From: Bordetella parapertussis
GTDB taxonomy: Bacteria; Bacteroidota; Bacteroidia; Chitinophagales; Chitinophagaceae
NCBI GenBank assembly: GCA_943331005.2
Contig: CALQJX020000020.1
Location: 1-64,000, forward strand
Length of the DNA stretch: 64,000 bases
Reading direction: 5' to 3'
The translations under genes and the position numbers were made by a program. Position 1 is the stretch's first letter; the number at the start of each line of letters is the position of its first letter. Shown here in pieces: positions 55,540-63,511 of the stretch. The notes under the pieces were generated by a model. It saw only the letters and a program-made list of their open reading frames with translations. It searched no databases and was not told the origin of the DNA.

Positions 55540-56640
55540 TCAACGTACGCCAAATATATCAATTATATGTTTAACAATACGTTCTGCCGCAAGCCCGTCC
55601 CACATTTCAGGGATTCCTCCTTTTTTCCATTCTCCGGCAAATAGCTTTTTGAAAGCAGGGGCAATGTTTTGAGGGTTTGTGCCCAACAGTTCATTAGTAC
55701 CGGTAGTGCATGTTTCCGGCCTTTCTGTGTTGTCGCGCAGGGTCATGCATGGCACGCTCATTACAGTGGTCTCTTCAGTTATTCCTCCGGAATCTGTTAT
55801 AACTGCTCTTGCCTGCTGTACCAGATAGTTGAATTCCAGATAGGTCATTGGTTCTGCCATATGAATGGTAGAAAGGTCTACTCCTATTGTTGCCAGCATT
55901 TTGGCTGTGCGGGGATGCACCGGGAATACTATAGGCATACCTTTCGCAGCATTCAGTATCTCACTTATCAGTGCTTCCAGTTTGTCCTTATCATCTACAT
56001 TGGCAGGGCGGTGCAGCGTCAGTACCAGATATTCTCCTGTTTTTAGTCCTGCAGTATCCCAGATTGCCGGTTTTATGAAACGTGGGATTTGTTTGTAAAG
56101 GGTATCAATCATGGTGTTGCCCACAAAGTAGATACGGTCTTCGCTTATGCCCGATTTTTTAAGATTGTTATTTGCAGTGACAGAGGTGGTGAAAAAATAG
56201 TCTGTTATAGCGTCTGTAACCAGCCTGTTTATTTCTTCCGGCATGGTCCAGTCTCCGCTTCTTATGCCACCTTCTACATGCGCTACTTTTATATTATTCA
56301 TTTTTTTGGCAGCTATAGAGCATGCCATTGTAGAGGTTACATCGCCAACCACCACACAAAGGTCGCAGGGTTTTTCCATCAGCAGTTTCTCATAGCCAAC
56401 CATTATTTTGCCTGTCTGTTCGGCCTGAGTGCCCGAACCTGCTTCCAGATTGTAATGTGGTGCAGGTATGTTGAGCTGCTCAAAAAAATCATGACTCATT
56501 TTTTTGTCATAGTGCTGCCCTGTATGCACCAGCCTGAAGTCTATACCAACACCTGCATTTTTTTGTTTGATGATGGCATCTATGATCGGTGCTATTTTGA
56601 TGAAGTTGGGTCTTGCCCCTGCTATAATATCAATTAACAT
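55540..56640 (-). CDS. wecB: UDP-GlcNAc 2-epimerase (non-hydrolysing)
   Basis: Interconverts UDP-GlcNAc and UDP-ManNAc for surface glycan synthesis. The 366 residues include MLIDIIAGARPNFIKIAPII (Arg10, the UDP contact), FRLVHTGQHYDKKMSHDFF, VVGDVTSTMACSIAAKK, VAHVEGGIRSGDWTMPEEINRLVTDAI, FVGNTMIDTL and the loop TDSGGITEETTVMSVPCMTLRDNTERPET. All catalytic residues seem present. Lies between the fused oxidoreductase and the PAS kinase. Confidence 0.95.
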   Translation of the reverse strand: MLIDIIAGARPNFIKIAPIIDAIIKQKNAGVGIDFRLVHTGQHYDKKMSHDFFEQLNIPAPHYNLEAGSGTQAEQTGKIMVGYEKLLMEKPCDLCVVVGDVTSTMACSIAAKKMNNIKVAHVEGGIRSGDWTMPEEINRLVTDAITDYFFTTSVTANNNLKKSGISEDRIYFVGNTMIDTLYKQIPRFIKPAIWDTAGLKTGEYLVLTLHRPANVDDKDKLEALISEILNAAKGMPIVFPVHPRTAKMLATIGVDLSTIHMAEPMTYLEFNYLVQQARAVITDSGGITEETTVMSVPCMTLRDNTERPETCTTGTNELLGTNPQNIAPAFKKLFAGEWKKGGIPEMWDGLAAERIVKHIIDIFGVR

Positions 56641-56692
56641 TTTTGTGCTTTTGTATGTTGCGTATATTTCTTATTTCTACTTACTATAAGTC

Positions 56693-58804
56693 TTATCTTA
56701 CTTCTACCCATTCTCTTTTGGTAAGGCTTTCTATTGCAGCCAGACTGGCAAGAGTGGTGTTCACTATTTCGTCAAAAGGTATCAGTGCGCCACCGCCATT
56801 TCTTACCCTGTCCGATAGCAATTTGAACTGGGCAGCATGACCTTTGTCCATAGTAGTCTTCAGTTTTGAGAAGTTTTTGGTGCCGTAGCCTGTTGTTGTC
56901 TGGAAATTGTCTGAGATCAGGGTCCTTTCCAGCGAATAAACTTCCACACGTTCCTTAGAATAGTCTTTAGAACCGTTGGCAAAATAATTGATCACCCCTG
57001 TACTGCCATTTTCATACTGCAGCAATATGCTGGCATTGTCTGTATTTGCTTCGGGGTTCACACCCATAGCATTCACACACACCGCTTTTATGCGGTTACC
57101 TGTCAGGTAGGTTATCAGATCCATGTAGTGGCATGCTTCGCCTATTATCCTGCCGCCGCCTACTTTCATATCATGTACCCACACATTGGCTGGTATAGCA
57201 CCTGCATTCATGGTGGCTATTACATTCATTGGTGCATCGCCCACTACTTTTTTTATCTGCACCATGTGTGGCGAGAAACGACGGTTGAACCCTACAGTCA
57301 GCGTTTTTGTAGCATCATATGCGCTCAGCACATTATCCAATCCTTCCCTGTCTATAGATAGCGGTTTTTCTACAAATACATGTTTACCTGCTTTCAGTCC
57401 TTCTACTACCATACGTGCGTGTTCGTTGCTACGGGTAGTGATCATTACCAGATCTATGGTAGGGTCGTTGAGTATGCTATGGTAATCTGTAGTGCTCTTG
57501 CCTATTTTGTATTTCTTGGCCAGTGCAGTACTGGTTACACCAGATGCGCTGGCAATACTATACAATGGTGCGCCTATAGTACTTAGTGCAGGTAGCATGG
57601 TCATGCCTGTATAGTTGCCAGCTCCTATAATTCCAATGCCGCCCTTTCCTTGAGCAAAAACTCCGTCAGTTATCTTTATTGTATCTGCGGGGTTGCTTAC
57701 CTCGGGGTATTCCAGTATAGATGCAATGGCGTCTTTGTTGCCAATGTTGTTATAAATATTTCCGAAGTCTGTCAGCGCTACCCGTTCTGTTATCAGCGAG
57801 TTTACTTCAACACGCCCCATACTTATCATGTCCAGCACAGCTTTGAAGTTGCGCTGCTCAGTCCATCTTACAAAGGGTAGCGGATAATCTCTTCCGGCTT
57901 TTTCGTAATTGTCGTCATATCTGCCGGGACCATAGGAGCAGGAAACCTGAAAGGTGAGTTCTTTCTCATAAAAATCGGCACGGCTTATGTTCAATCCTAT
58001 AACACCAACCAGTATTATACGGCCGCGTTTGCGACTCATCTTTGCTGCCTGTGCTATTATTTCATCTGTTTTAGCAGATGCAGTAATTACTACACCATCG
58101 GCACCCACATTCTCAGTAAGGTCCATAACTGTTTTTACAGTATCTGTGCCTTCGCCGGGGTTTATAGCTATGATGCCCTTGCTGCGTGCAATGTTAATTT
58201 TGTTGGGGTCCAGATCAATACCTATCACGCGACAACCATTTGCCAGCAAAAGTTCTGCAGTAATGAGCCCGATCAGTCCAAGGCCCACAACTACTATGGT
58301 CTCTCCCAGAGTAGGGTTGCAAAGACGAATGCCCTGCAGACCTATGGAACCAATGACTGTAAAAGTTGCCTGTTCGTCGGTAACATTATCAGGAATGTGT
58401 GCTACCAGATTTTTGGGTACACATACATATTCTGCATGATGCCCGTTTGATGCAACCCTGTCGTCAATAGAGAATTCATGTACGCCTTCACCAACAGCTA
58501 TCACTCTGCCGGCATTACAATAGCCAAGTGGTAGAGGTTGTTCCAGCTTATTGAAGACGGCCTGCATGGTAGGCTTTAATCCCTCTGTTTTTATCTTGCC
58601 CAAAACCTGTTTTACTTTATCAGGTTGTTGTCTTGCTTTTTGCAACAGATTGGCCCTGCCAAATTCTACCAGCATCCTTTCAGTACCCAGCGATACAAGG
58701 CTACGGGTGGTTTTTATCAGTACATATCCGGGCCTGACTTTTGGAGCCGGCACATCTTCCAGTATCGTTTCTCCGGTCTTAAAAGATTGAATTATTTGTT
58801 TCAA
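56693..58804 (-). CDS. Fused zinc-binding dehydrogenase-like and Gfo/Idh/MocA oxidoreductase
   Basis: A 703-residue two-domain protein. Residues 1-375 form a medium-chain dehydrogenase-like domain (VSLGTERMLVEFG, ASNGHHAEYVCVP, VVVGLGLIGLITAELLLANGCRVIGIDLD) but the usual zinc ligands are not evident. Residues 385-703 are a Gfo/Idh/MocA-type oxidoreductase (GIGIIGAGNYTGMTMLPAL, HVFVEKPLSIDREGL, GFNRRFSPH, GEACHYMDLITYLTGN). This fusion is found in O-antigen and capsule loci, where it is thought to modify a nucleotide-linked sugar. It starts the leftward polysaccharide locus. Confidence 0.92.
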   Translation of the reverse strand: MKQIIQSFKTGETILEDVPAPKVRPGYVLIKTTRSLVSLGTERMLVEFGRANLLQKARQQPDKVKQVLGKIKTEGLKPTMQAVFNKLEQPLPLGYCNAGRVIAVGEGVHEFSIDDRVASNGHHAEYVCVPKNLVAHIPDNVTDEQATFTVIGSIGLQGIRLCNPTLGETIVVVGLGLIGLITAELLLANGCRVIGIDLDPNKINIARSKGIIAINPGEGTDTVKTVMDLTENVGADGVVITASAKTDEIIAQAAKMSRKRGRIILVGVIGLNISRADFYEKELTFQVSCSYGPGRYDDNYEKAGRDYPLPFVRWTEQRNFKAVLDMISMGRVEVNSLITERVALTDFGNIYNNIGNKDAIASILEYPEVSNPADTIKITDGVFAQGKGGIGIIGAGNYTGMTMLPALSTIGAPLYSIASASGVTSTALAKKYKIGKSTTDYHSILNDPTIDLVMITTRSNEHARMVVEGLKAGKHVFVEKPLSIDREGLDNVLSAYDATKTLTVGFNRRFSPHMVQIKKVVGDAPMNVIATMNAGAIPANVWVHDMKVGGGRIIGEACHYMDLITYLTGNRIKAVCVNAMGVNPEANTDNASILLQYENGSTGVINYFANGSKDYSKERVEVYSLERTLISDNFQTTTGYGTKNFSKLKTTMDKGHAAQFKLLSDRVRNGGGALIPFDEIVNTTLASLAAIESLTKREWVEVR

Positions 58805-58971
58805 ATCGAGTATGGTTTAGTCTGAACAGAAAAACCCTGCAATACTGATATTAATGTCTTGTCAGTGTTGCTTTTTCTTAATATGCAAATGTAATGTTTA
58901 TCTGTGGCTTTAGGTAGTCTGCTATTGTGTGATATGAAGCATTGAAATTAAGGTTTTCTGAATCTGAAATA

Positions 58972-59251
58972 GCACTTTAAGTGCAACAAATGCGAAGAGA
59001 TAATATAGATTTTATGCAGGAAGCATAAATGCCTTTATAGCAATGCGACTTGGCGGTGTTTTGGGGTTGGTAATCTTACACTCAGTTACGAAAGAGGAAA
59101 TGTTTCGATAGCGGGATAAAGATATAAAATTACAACAGCCCCTAAGAGCCATAAACTCGTGTATGGCTTTATCACCAAGCCCGGGTTGTATCAAATCATA
59201 CCTTCTTTGAAATATACCCAACGGGTCGCTTTTTCAGGCGACCCTTTTTTT
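58972..59251 (+). ncRNA. Candidate structured RNA upstream of terminator
   Basis: The 445-base gap between the polysaccharide operon and tgt has no convincing ORF, but on the plus strand shows hairpins at 58972-58984 (GCACTT-T-AAGTGC), 59011-59029 (TTTATGC-AGGAA-GCATAAA) and 59147-59168 (AGCCATA / TATGGCT), a long-range GGGGTTGGT (59063-59071) with ACCAAGCCC (59174-59182; one mismatch), and a T7-ended terminator at 59223-59251. A 69-residue minus-strand frame (59012-59221) matches nothing known. No match to 6S, tmRNA, SRP or RNase P RNA was recognised. Confidence 0.35.
59223..59251 (+). terminator. Plus-strand terminator overlapping the end of tgt
   Basis: GGGTCGC / GCGACCC 7-bp stem (59223-59229, 59238-59244) with an 8-base loop and seven T from 59245. 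It is oriented for rightward transcription although no rightward gene precedes it; for tgt (minus) only an A-run precedes the stem. Confidence 0.7.
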
Positions 59252-60380
59252 ATAACCGCTGTTTCAGTATCGGTATCATGGTGTTTTTCCAGGCGGTATA
59301 GTCGCCGGCAATAATGTGCTCGCGGGCGCTCTTTGCCAGATGCAGGTAAAACGCCAGATTGTGTATGCTGGCAATAGTAAGGCCCAGTATCTCTGAGGAT
59401 ATGAAAAGATGGCGCAGGTATGCCTTGGTATAGAACTTGCTGGTAGCGCAGTCGAGTCCCTCATCGAGCGGGGTGAAGTCGTTTTCCCATTTCTTGTTGC
59501 GGATGTTGATGACCCCCTGTGTAGTGAACAGCATGCCGTTGCGGCCATTGCGGGTGGGCATAACACAGTCGAACATATCTACGCCGAGGGCAATATTCTC
59601 CAGTATGTTCCAGGGAGTGCCTACACCCATAAGGTAGCGGGGCTTGTCGGCAGGCAGTCTTTCGCAGCAGAGTCCGCACATTTCATACATCATATCTTCG
59701 GGTTCGCCAACAGAGAGGCCGCCAATGGCGTTGCCATCGCACTCCATGCCAGCTATAAAATCTGATGAGGCTATTCGGAGGTCTTTGTAGGTACTACCCT
59801 GTACTATGGGGAAGAGCGACTGCTCATAGCCATATTTTGGCTCGGTACTGTTCATCTGCTGCACACAGCGAGCCAGCCAGCGATGGGTGAGCTCCATAGA
59901 CGTTTTGGCATAGCTGTAGTCTGACGGGTAGGGCGGGCATTCATCGAATGCCATGATGATATCTGCACCTATGGTGCGCTGAGTATCAATTACATTTTCG
60001 GGGGTGAAGAGGTGTCGGGAACCGTCGATATGCGACTGGAACATAACGCCTTCTTCCTTGATCTTGCGATTGGCCGCCAGAGAAAAGACCTGATAGCCGC
60101 CGCTATCGGTGAGTATGGGCCGATCCCAACCATTGAATTTATGGAGACCGCCGGCCTGCTCTATGATCTTGGTGCCGGGGCGGAGGTATAAATGATAGGT
60201 GTTGCCGAGTATTATCTGCGCATTAACTTCGTCTTTGAGCTGTTGCTGCGTAACTGCTTTGACGCTGCCTACTGTGCCTACGGGCATGAAGATAGGGGTC
60301 TGGATATCGCCGTGAGCGGTGGAGAGTGTTCCGGCGCGTGCGGAAGATGCGGAGTCGGTGGCCTGTAATTTGAATTCCAT
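59250..60380 (-). CDS. tgt: tRNA-guanine transglycosylase
   Basis: Exchanges guanine 34 for preQ1 in tRNAs with GUN anticodons. The 376 residues show FKLQATDSASSARAGTLSTAHGDIQTPIFMPVGTVGSVKA, GNTYHLYLRPGTK, ILTDSGGYQVFSLAANRKIKEEGVMFQSHIDGS, ADIIMAFDECPPYP, PIVQGSTYKDLR, GGLSVGEPEDMMYEM and GVDMFDCVMPTRNGRNG (the catalytic Asp). The usual zinc site CxCxxC is absent: the region reads LDCATSKFYTKAYLRHLF, with only the first Cys. In this phylum the zinc site is often lost; this copy still has all RNA-binding and catalytic regions. It is a single-gene unit, followed by an unusual plus-oriented terminator. Confidence 0.95.
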   Translation of the reverse strand: MEFKLQATDSASSARAGTLSTAHGDIQTPIFMPVGTVGSVKAVTQQQLKDEVNAQIILGNTYHLYLRPGTKIIEQAGGLHKFNGWDRPILTDSGGYQVFSLAANRKIKEEGVMFQSHIDGSRHLFTPENVIDTQRTIGADIIMAFDECPPYPSDYSYAKTSMELTHRWLARCVQQMNSTEPKYGYEQSLFPIVQGSTYKDLRIASSDFIAGMECDGNAIGGLSVGEPEDMMYEMCGLCCERLPADKPRYLMGVGTPWNILENIALGVDMFDCVMPTRNGRNGMLFTTQGVINIRNKKWENDFTPLDEGLDCATSKFYTKAYLRHLFISSEILGLTIASIHNLAFYLHLAKSAREHIIAGDYTAWKNTMIPILKQRL

Positions 60381-61384
60381 TGGTTGTGGCTGCGAAATTA
60401 AGTTAAAAGCATTACAGGTGATAGAGGCAATATCCGAATCTATGTGGTAGAGGTGATTTCGGGAGGGTGGAAATTAGTTGAGGTTGGTCGGGATGGATGT
60501 ATTATGTATAGGGATATGTGTTATGGGTTAAAAATTGCTCACCGGGAAATAAATTTTTTAAATGGGGAAATGTAGTGTTGTAGCGGGTTTCGGGGTGTGA
60601 AAATGCGCAAAAAGTGCTCAAAATTTACTCGCGGGATAAATTTAATGTATGTTGCATGTGAGAATGTTTTATTTGTAATGAAGGTAGTGGTATGTATTTG
60701 TCTGAATCACAGATCAAGCAGATCAATGGATATTGCGGATTGTATTTTGTGTTTTACAGACCCCGCCCTAAAGGGTGACATGGGTTGAATGTATTGTGAA
60801 ATTTGTCTGAATCACAGATTCAGCAGATCAATGTATTTCGCTGATTGTATTTTTTGCGCGCATTTTGCAGCTTGTGAGGGGCATTTATATTATACTGTAT
60901 CGTTTGGTGTGGCTTTTTCATAGTATAAAGATCGGTAAGGTGGGTGAAATGGTGAAGGTGGTTATTTATGATACTATGTTTTTTGAGGTATGATAAGACG
61001 CAGGTGTCTTATCATAAAAATTTCTTTCCGCCACCAGCGGGTGTTTGGGAGGAAAGAGGCTATTGAATGAGATTGGGTTGGGTAGCCCCATACGGGGCAG
61101 AAAGTGGGTATATAATTACATAGATTGCGCATTGAATTATAAATGCAAATTATATGCCGAAACTTCCGGAATTGCAGAGGAGGTATAGGGAAGATATTTA
61201 ATTATTTGAAGGCTACAGTGGATATTGGCGAGATGTTGGTGCAGCCAGTAAATGATAGCAAAAGAAGCAGGTGTTTTTACCTGTTTTCAAAAACAGGAAA
61301 AATATCTGTAATAAATATGAAAATATATTTAAACTTTACAATTTAAAGGCTGATTATCATTCGCCATTTAATACCGTACATGTT
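60381..61384. other. Intergenic region with short interspersed repeats
   Basis: About 1 kb without a believable gene. It holds two copies of a TCTGAATCACAGAT element (60699-60750, 60803-60854), one copy of a CCCTAAAGGGTGACATGGG element (60759-60788), and an 11-bp hairpin TATGATAAGAC / GTCTTATCATA (60989-61016). A 63-residue frame at 60597-60788 runs through the repeats and is not believed to code. The last 150 bases lead into the NHL gene and are AT-rich. Confidence 0.6.
60699..60854. repeat. Repeat family A copies 1 and 2 with one family B copy between
   Basis: TTGTCTGAATCACAGAT begins each family A copy (60699-60750 and 60803-60854) and is followed by a similar GCAGATCAATG...GATTGTATTTT; a third copy is at 63176-63225. 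Between the first two lies one GACCCC/AAAGGGTGACATGGG element (60759-60788) that recurs at 63105-63134 and 63235-63264. These look like the dispersed short intergenic repeats seen in many Bacteroidota. Confidence 0.75.
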
Positions 61385-62704
61385 ATGAGATTCATTTTAT
61401 CGATACTCTTCATTACTCTTCTGGTTAAGAACACCAGTGCACAAATAATTTCGACTGTAGCTGGAAATGGCACATACGGTTTTAGTGGAGATGGGGGATC
61501 AGCCACTGCGGCCATGCTTGCACATCCCGAAGGAGTAGCAATCGATCCGGTTGGGAATTTATACATCTGTGATAATAAATGTGTCCGAAAAGTCAGCCCT
61601 GCGTCCGGCGGCACCATTACTACGTTTGCCGGCGTTGGAACATCAACAGGATATAGCGGAGATGGTGGACCTGCTTACTTTGCAAGAGTGAGTGGCGTGC
61701 ATGATGTTGCTGTTGATAAATATGGCAATGTGTATCTGGCAGACGCAGGTAATAATCGCGTGCGAAAAGTGACTCTTGATGGCATAATTAATACCATAGC
61801 AGGGACGGGTGGCGCTGGCTTTAACGGAGATGGGATTGCAGCGACTGCAGCACAGTTGAATAGCCCATATGGAGTGGCAATAGATGACACTGGTAATATC
61901 TACATAGCTGATTCGTATAACTACAGGATTCGCAAGATTAATGTGGCAGGAATTATCACTACAGTTACTGGTACTGGTATTTCCGGTTTTAGTGGAGACG
62001 GGGGTATTGCGACCATGGCGCAAATTCATCATCCATTATCACTGGATGTTGATAGAAATGGTAATCTATATTTTACAGATAGCGGAAGAATTCGACGTAT
62101 TGACGTCTTTGGAACAATAAACACCGTGGTTGGCAATGGTATTATGGGTTTTAGTGGTGATGGAGGATATGCTATCTCTGCTGAAATTATACCTTTGGCT
62201 ATAGCCGTTGATACAATTGGAAATCTGTTTATTGCTGATGACGATCGGATACGCAAAGTAAATACTGCTGGTATTATTAGCACAATAGCCGGAACAGGTG
62301 CTCCTATGTATAATGGCGATAGCATTAACCCATTGGCTGCAAACATACGTCCATATGGTGTTTTTTCTGATAATAATAGAGTATATATTGGCGATTTAAT
62401 CAACAACAGAGTACGGGTGATTTCTAATTCTGACGTTTCAGTAAATAGTATAAATGACGCAGCCTTCGGTATAAGAATAATCCCAAATCCGTCAAGTAGT
62501 TATTGTACGGTATTTGTTATAAATCAAGACAATAAGCAGGCGCAAATCAGGATCACGAACATGCTGGGTATAGAAGTTTTGCGGCAAGTAGTGGCGGTAA
62601 ACAAAGACATCTCTTTCCCAACGCCATGGCCGCCGGGCGTTTACGTAATAACCGCAAATGACGAAAATGCGCATACGGTAACTGAAAAAGTGATTGTGCA
62701 ATAG
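61385..62704 (+). CDS. NHL-repeat secreted protein with type IX sorting domain
   Basis: A 439-residue exported protein: signal peptide (MRFILSILFITLLVKNTSAQ), six NHL-type blade repeats each with a G-x-G-x-x-G-F-S-G-D-G-G motif and a later DxxGNxYxxDxxNxRIRK, forming a likely six-bladed propeller, and a C-terminal IRIIPNPSSSY...VTEKVIVQ domain of the type IX secretion system. It should be exported to the cell surface. Function is unknown; NHL propellers mainly bind proteins or glycans. The ATG at 61385 is preferred over the upstream frame start at 61271, which adds 38 unrelated residues. G+C is lower than in the neighbouring housekeeping genes. Confidence 0.9.
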   Translation: MRFILSILFITLLVKNTSAQIISTVAGNGTYGFSGDGGSATAAMLAHPEGVAIDPVGNLYICDNKCVRKVSPASGGTITTFAGVGTSTGYSGDGGPAYFARVSGVHDVAVDKYGNVYLADAGNNRVRKVTLDGIINTIAGTGGAGFNGDGIAATAAQLNSPYGVAIDDTGNIYIADSYNYRIRKINVAGIITTVTGTGISGFSGDGGIATMAQIHHPLSLDVDRNGNLYFTDSGRIRRIDVFGTINTVVGNGIMGFSGDGGYAISAEIIPLAIAVDTIGNLFIADDDRIRKVNTAGIISTIAGTGAPMYNGDSINPLAANIRPYGVFSDNNRVYIGDLINNRVRVISNSDVSVNSINDAAFGIRIIPNPSSSYCTVFVINQDNKQAQIRITNMLGIEVLRQVVAVNKDISFPTPWPPGVYVITANDENAHTVTEKVIVQ

Positions 62705-62732
62705 TCCTTCACAAATCTTACAACCACAAACC

Positions 62733-62925
62733 ATGAAAAAAATGATTTCAGCGCTGCTGTTTTGTGTTATTACGTTTCCGGCTTTTTCACAATTTGACTC
62801 TAGTTATATCGAACGGAATTGGTCAGATTTGGGATTCTAAGCAATTGTCAAGTGGGGCATACATATATCAATTCTCAGACGAAGGTGGGGTGTTTTGCAA
62901 TGGAAAGGTTGTTTTAGTAAAATAA
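62733..62925 (+). pseudogene. Remnant of a secreted protein with sorting domain
   Basis: ATG at 62733 gives MKKMISALLFCVITFPAFSQ, a clear signal peptide, followed by FDSSYIERNWSDLGF and a stop at 62838-62840. In the next frame the sequence reads NGIGQIWDSKQLSSG, AYIYQFSDEGGVFCN, GKVVLVK and a TAA, the end of a type IX sorting domain. So the head and tail of a secreted protein gene are joined out of frame, with the middle lost by deletion. It lies 28 bases after the NHL gene. Followed by a terminator. Confidence 0.75.
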
Positions 62926-62975
62926 ACTTAGCAAGCCGCTCATTGCCCCGAACGTACAAGTGAGTGACACAACGG

Positions 62976-63014
62976 ACGATGCCATGAATGAGGTAGCAGG
63001 TGGCATCGTTTTTT
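62976..63014 (+). terminator. Terminator after secreted-protein remnant
   Basis: ACGATGCCA (62976-62984) with TGGCATCGT (63001-63009), 16-base loop, then a run of T. Likely the terminator of the NHL gene unit and its remnant partner. Confidence 0.75.
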
Positions 63015-63015
63015 G

Positions 63016-63339
63016 AGATCCTTCCTAACGTCAGGATGACAAAAAGGGCGATGTTTATTTGACCCCGGCAGGCTAAGGCCTCATTCGCTGAAGGGTGATT
63101 TTAAGACCCCTCTCTGAAGGGTGACATGGGCTGAAAAGAGAGAGTGGGAAAGAGAAAGAGAGCGGTGAGATGAATTTGTCTGAATCACAGATCAAACAGA
63201 TTATTGGATTTCACAGATGGTGTTGTGTGTTGAAGACCCCTCCCTGAAGGGTGACATGGGCTGAGGGCTTTTGCTAATTATTGCTCTGCTTGTTTTTAGA
63301 TCCTTCCTGTCGTCAGGATGACAAAAGTGTGATGTTTAT
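63016..63339. repeat. Repeat families A, B and C in 63.0-63.3 kb
   Basis: Family C: AGATCCTTCCT...CGTCAGGATGACAAAA at 63016-63058 and 63298-63339. Family B: GACCCC/GAAGGGTGACATGGGCTGA at 63105-63134 and 63235-63264, with a partial copy near 63085-63099. Family A: TTGTCTGAATCACAGAT at 63176-63225. The elements alternate C-B-A-B-C. This gap also includes a purine-rich stretch (63136-63168). No gene is seen. Confidence 0.75.
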
Positions 63340-63360
63340 AAACCCCGACCCTGAAAAGGT

Positions 63361-63411
63361 GAGAAAGAGAAAGAGAAAGAGAAAGAGAAAGAGAAAGAGA
63401 AAGAGAAAGAG
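63361..63411. repeat. GAGAAA hexanucleotide microsatellite
   Basis: Eight and a half tandem copies of GAGAAA (all purine on the plus strand). Such tracts mutate by slippage. It lies in a gene-free gap; the 85-residue minus-strand frame that runs through it (FLFLFLF) is not believed to code. Confidence 0.9.
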
Positions 63412-63453
63412 ATCGGCCTCCTTCGCTAAGTAGGCTAAGGCGACGGTATTAAC

Positions 63454-63486
63454 GCAAAGAGGCTTCCCCCAGGGAAGCCTCTTTGC
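63454..63486 (-). terminator. Terminator of the last secreted-protein gene
   Basis: 15-bp stem GCAAAGAGGCTTCCC / GGGAAGCCTCTTTGC with a CCA loop, 25 bases after the stop of the 63512-64000 gene on the minus strand. Short T-run within the stem end only. Confidence 0.75.
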
Positions 63487-63511
63487 TGTTGTGGTATTGT
63501 ATAGATTGTAG

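Noticed and set aside
59012..59221. 69-residue minus-strand ORF in the gap before tgt
   Set aside because: No family resemblance, no sensible start context, and it runs antisense through the hairpins of the candidate RNA.
60597..60788. 63-residue ORF in the repeat region
   Set aside because: It is made of repeat family A and B sequence and has no protein-like pattern.
60381..63500. Repeats considered as a CRISPR array
   Set aside because: Repeats are imperfect, irregularly spaced, of three kinds, and no cas genes are present.
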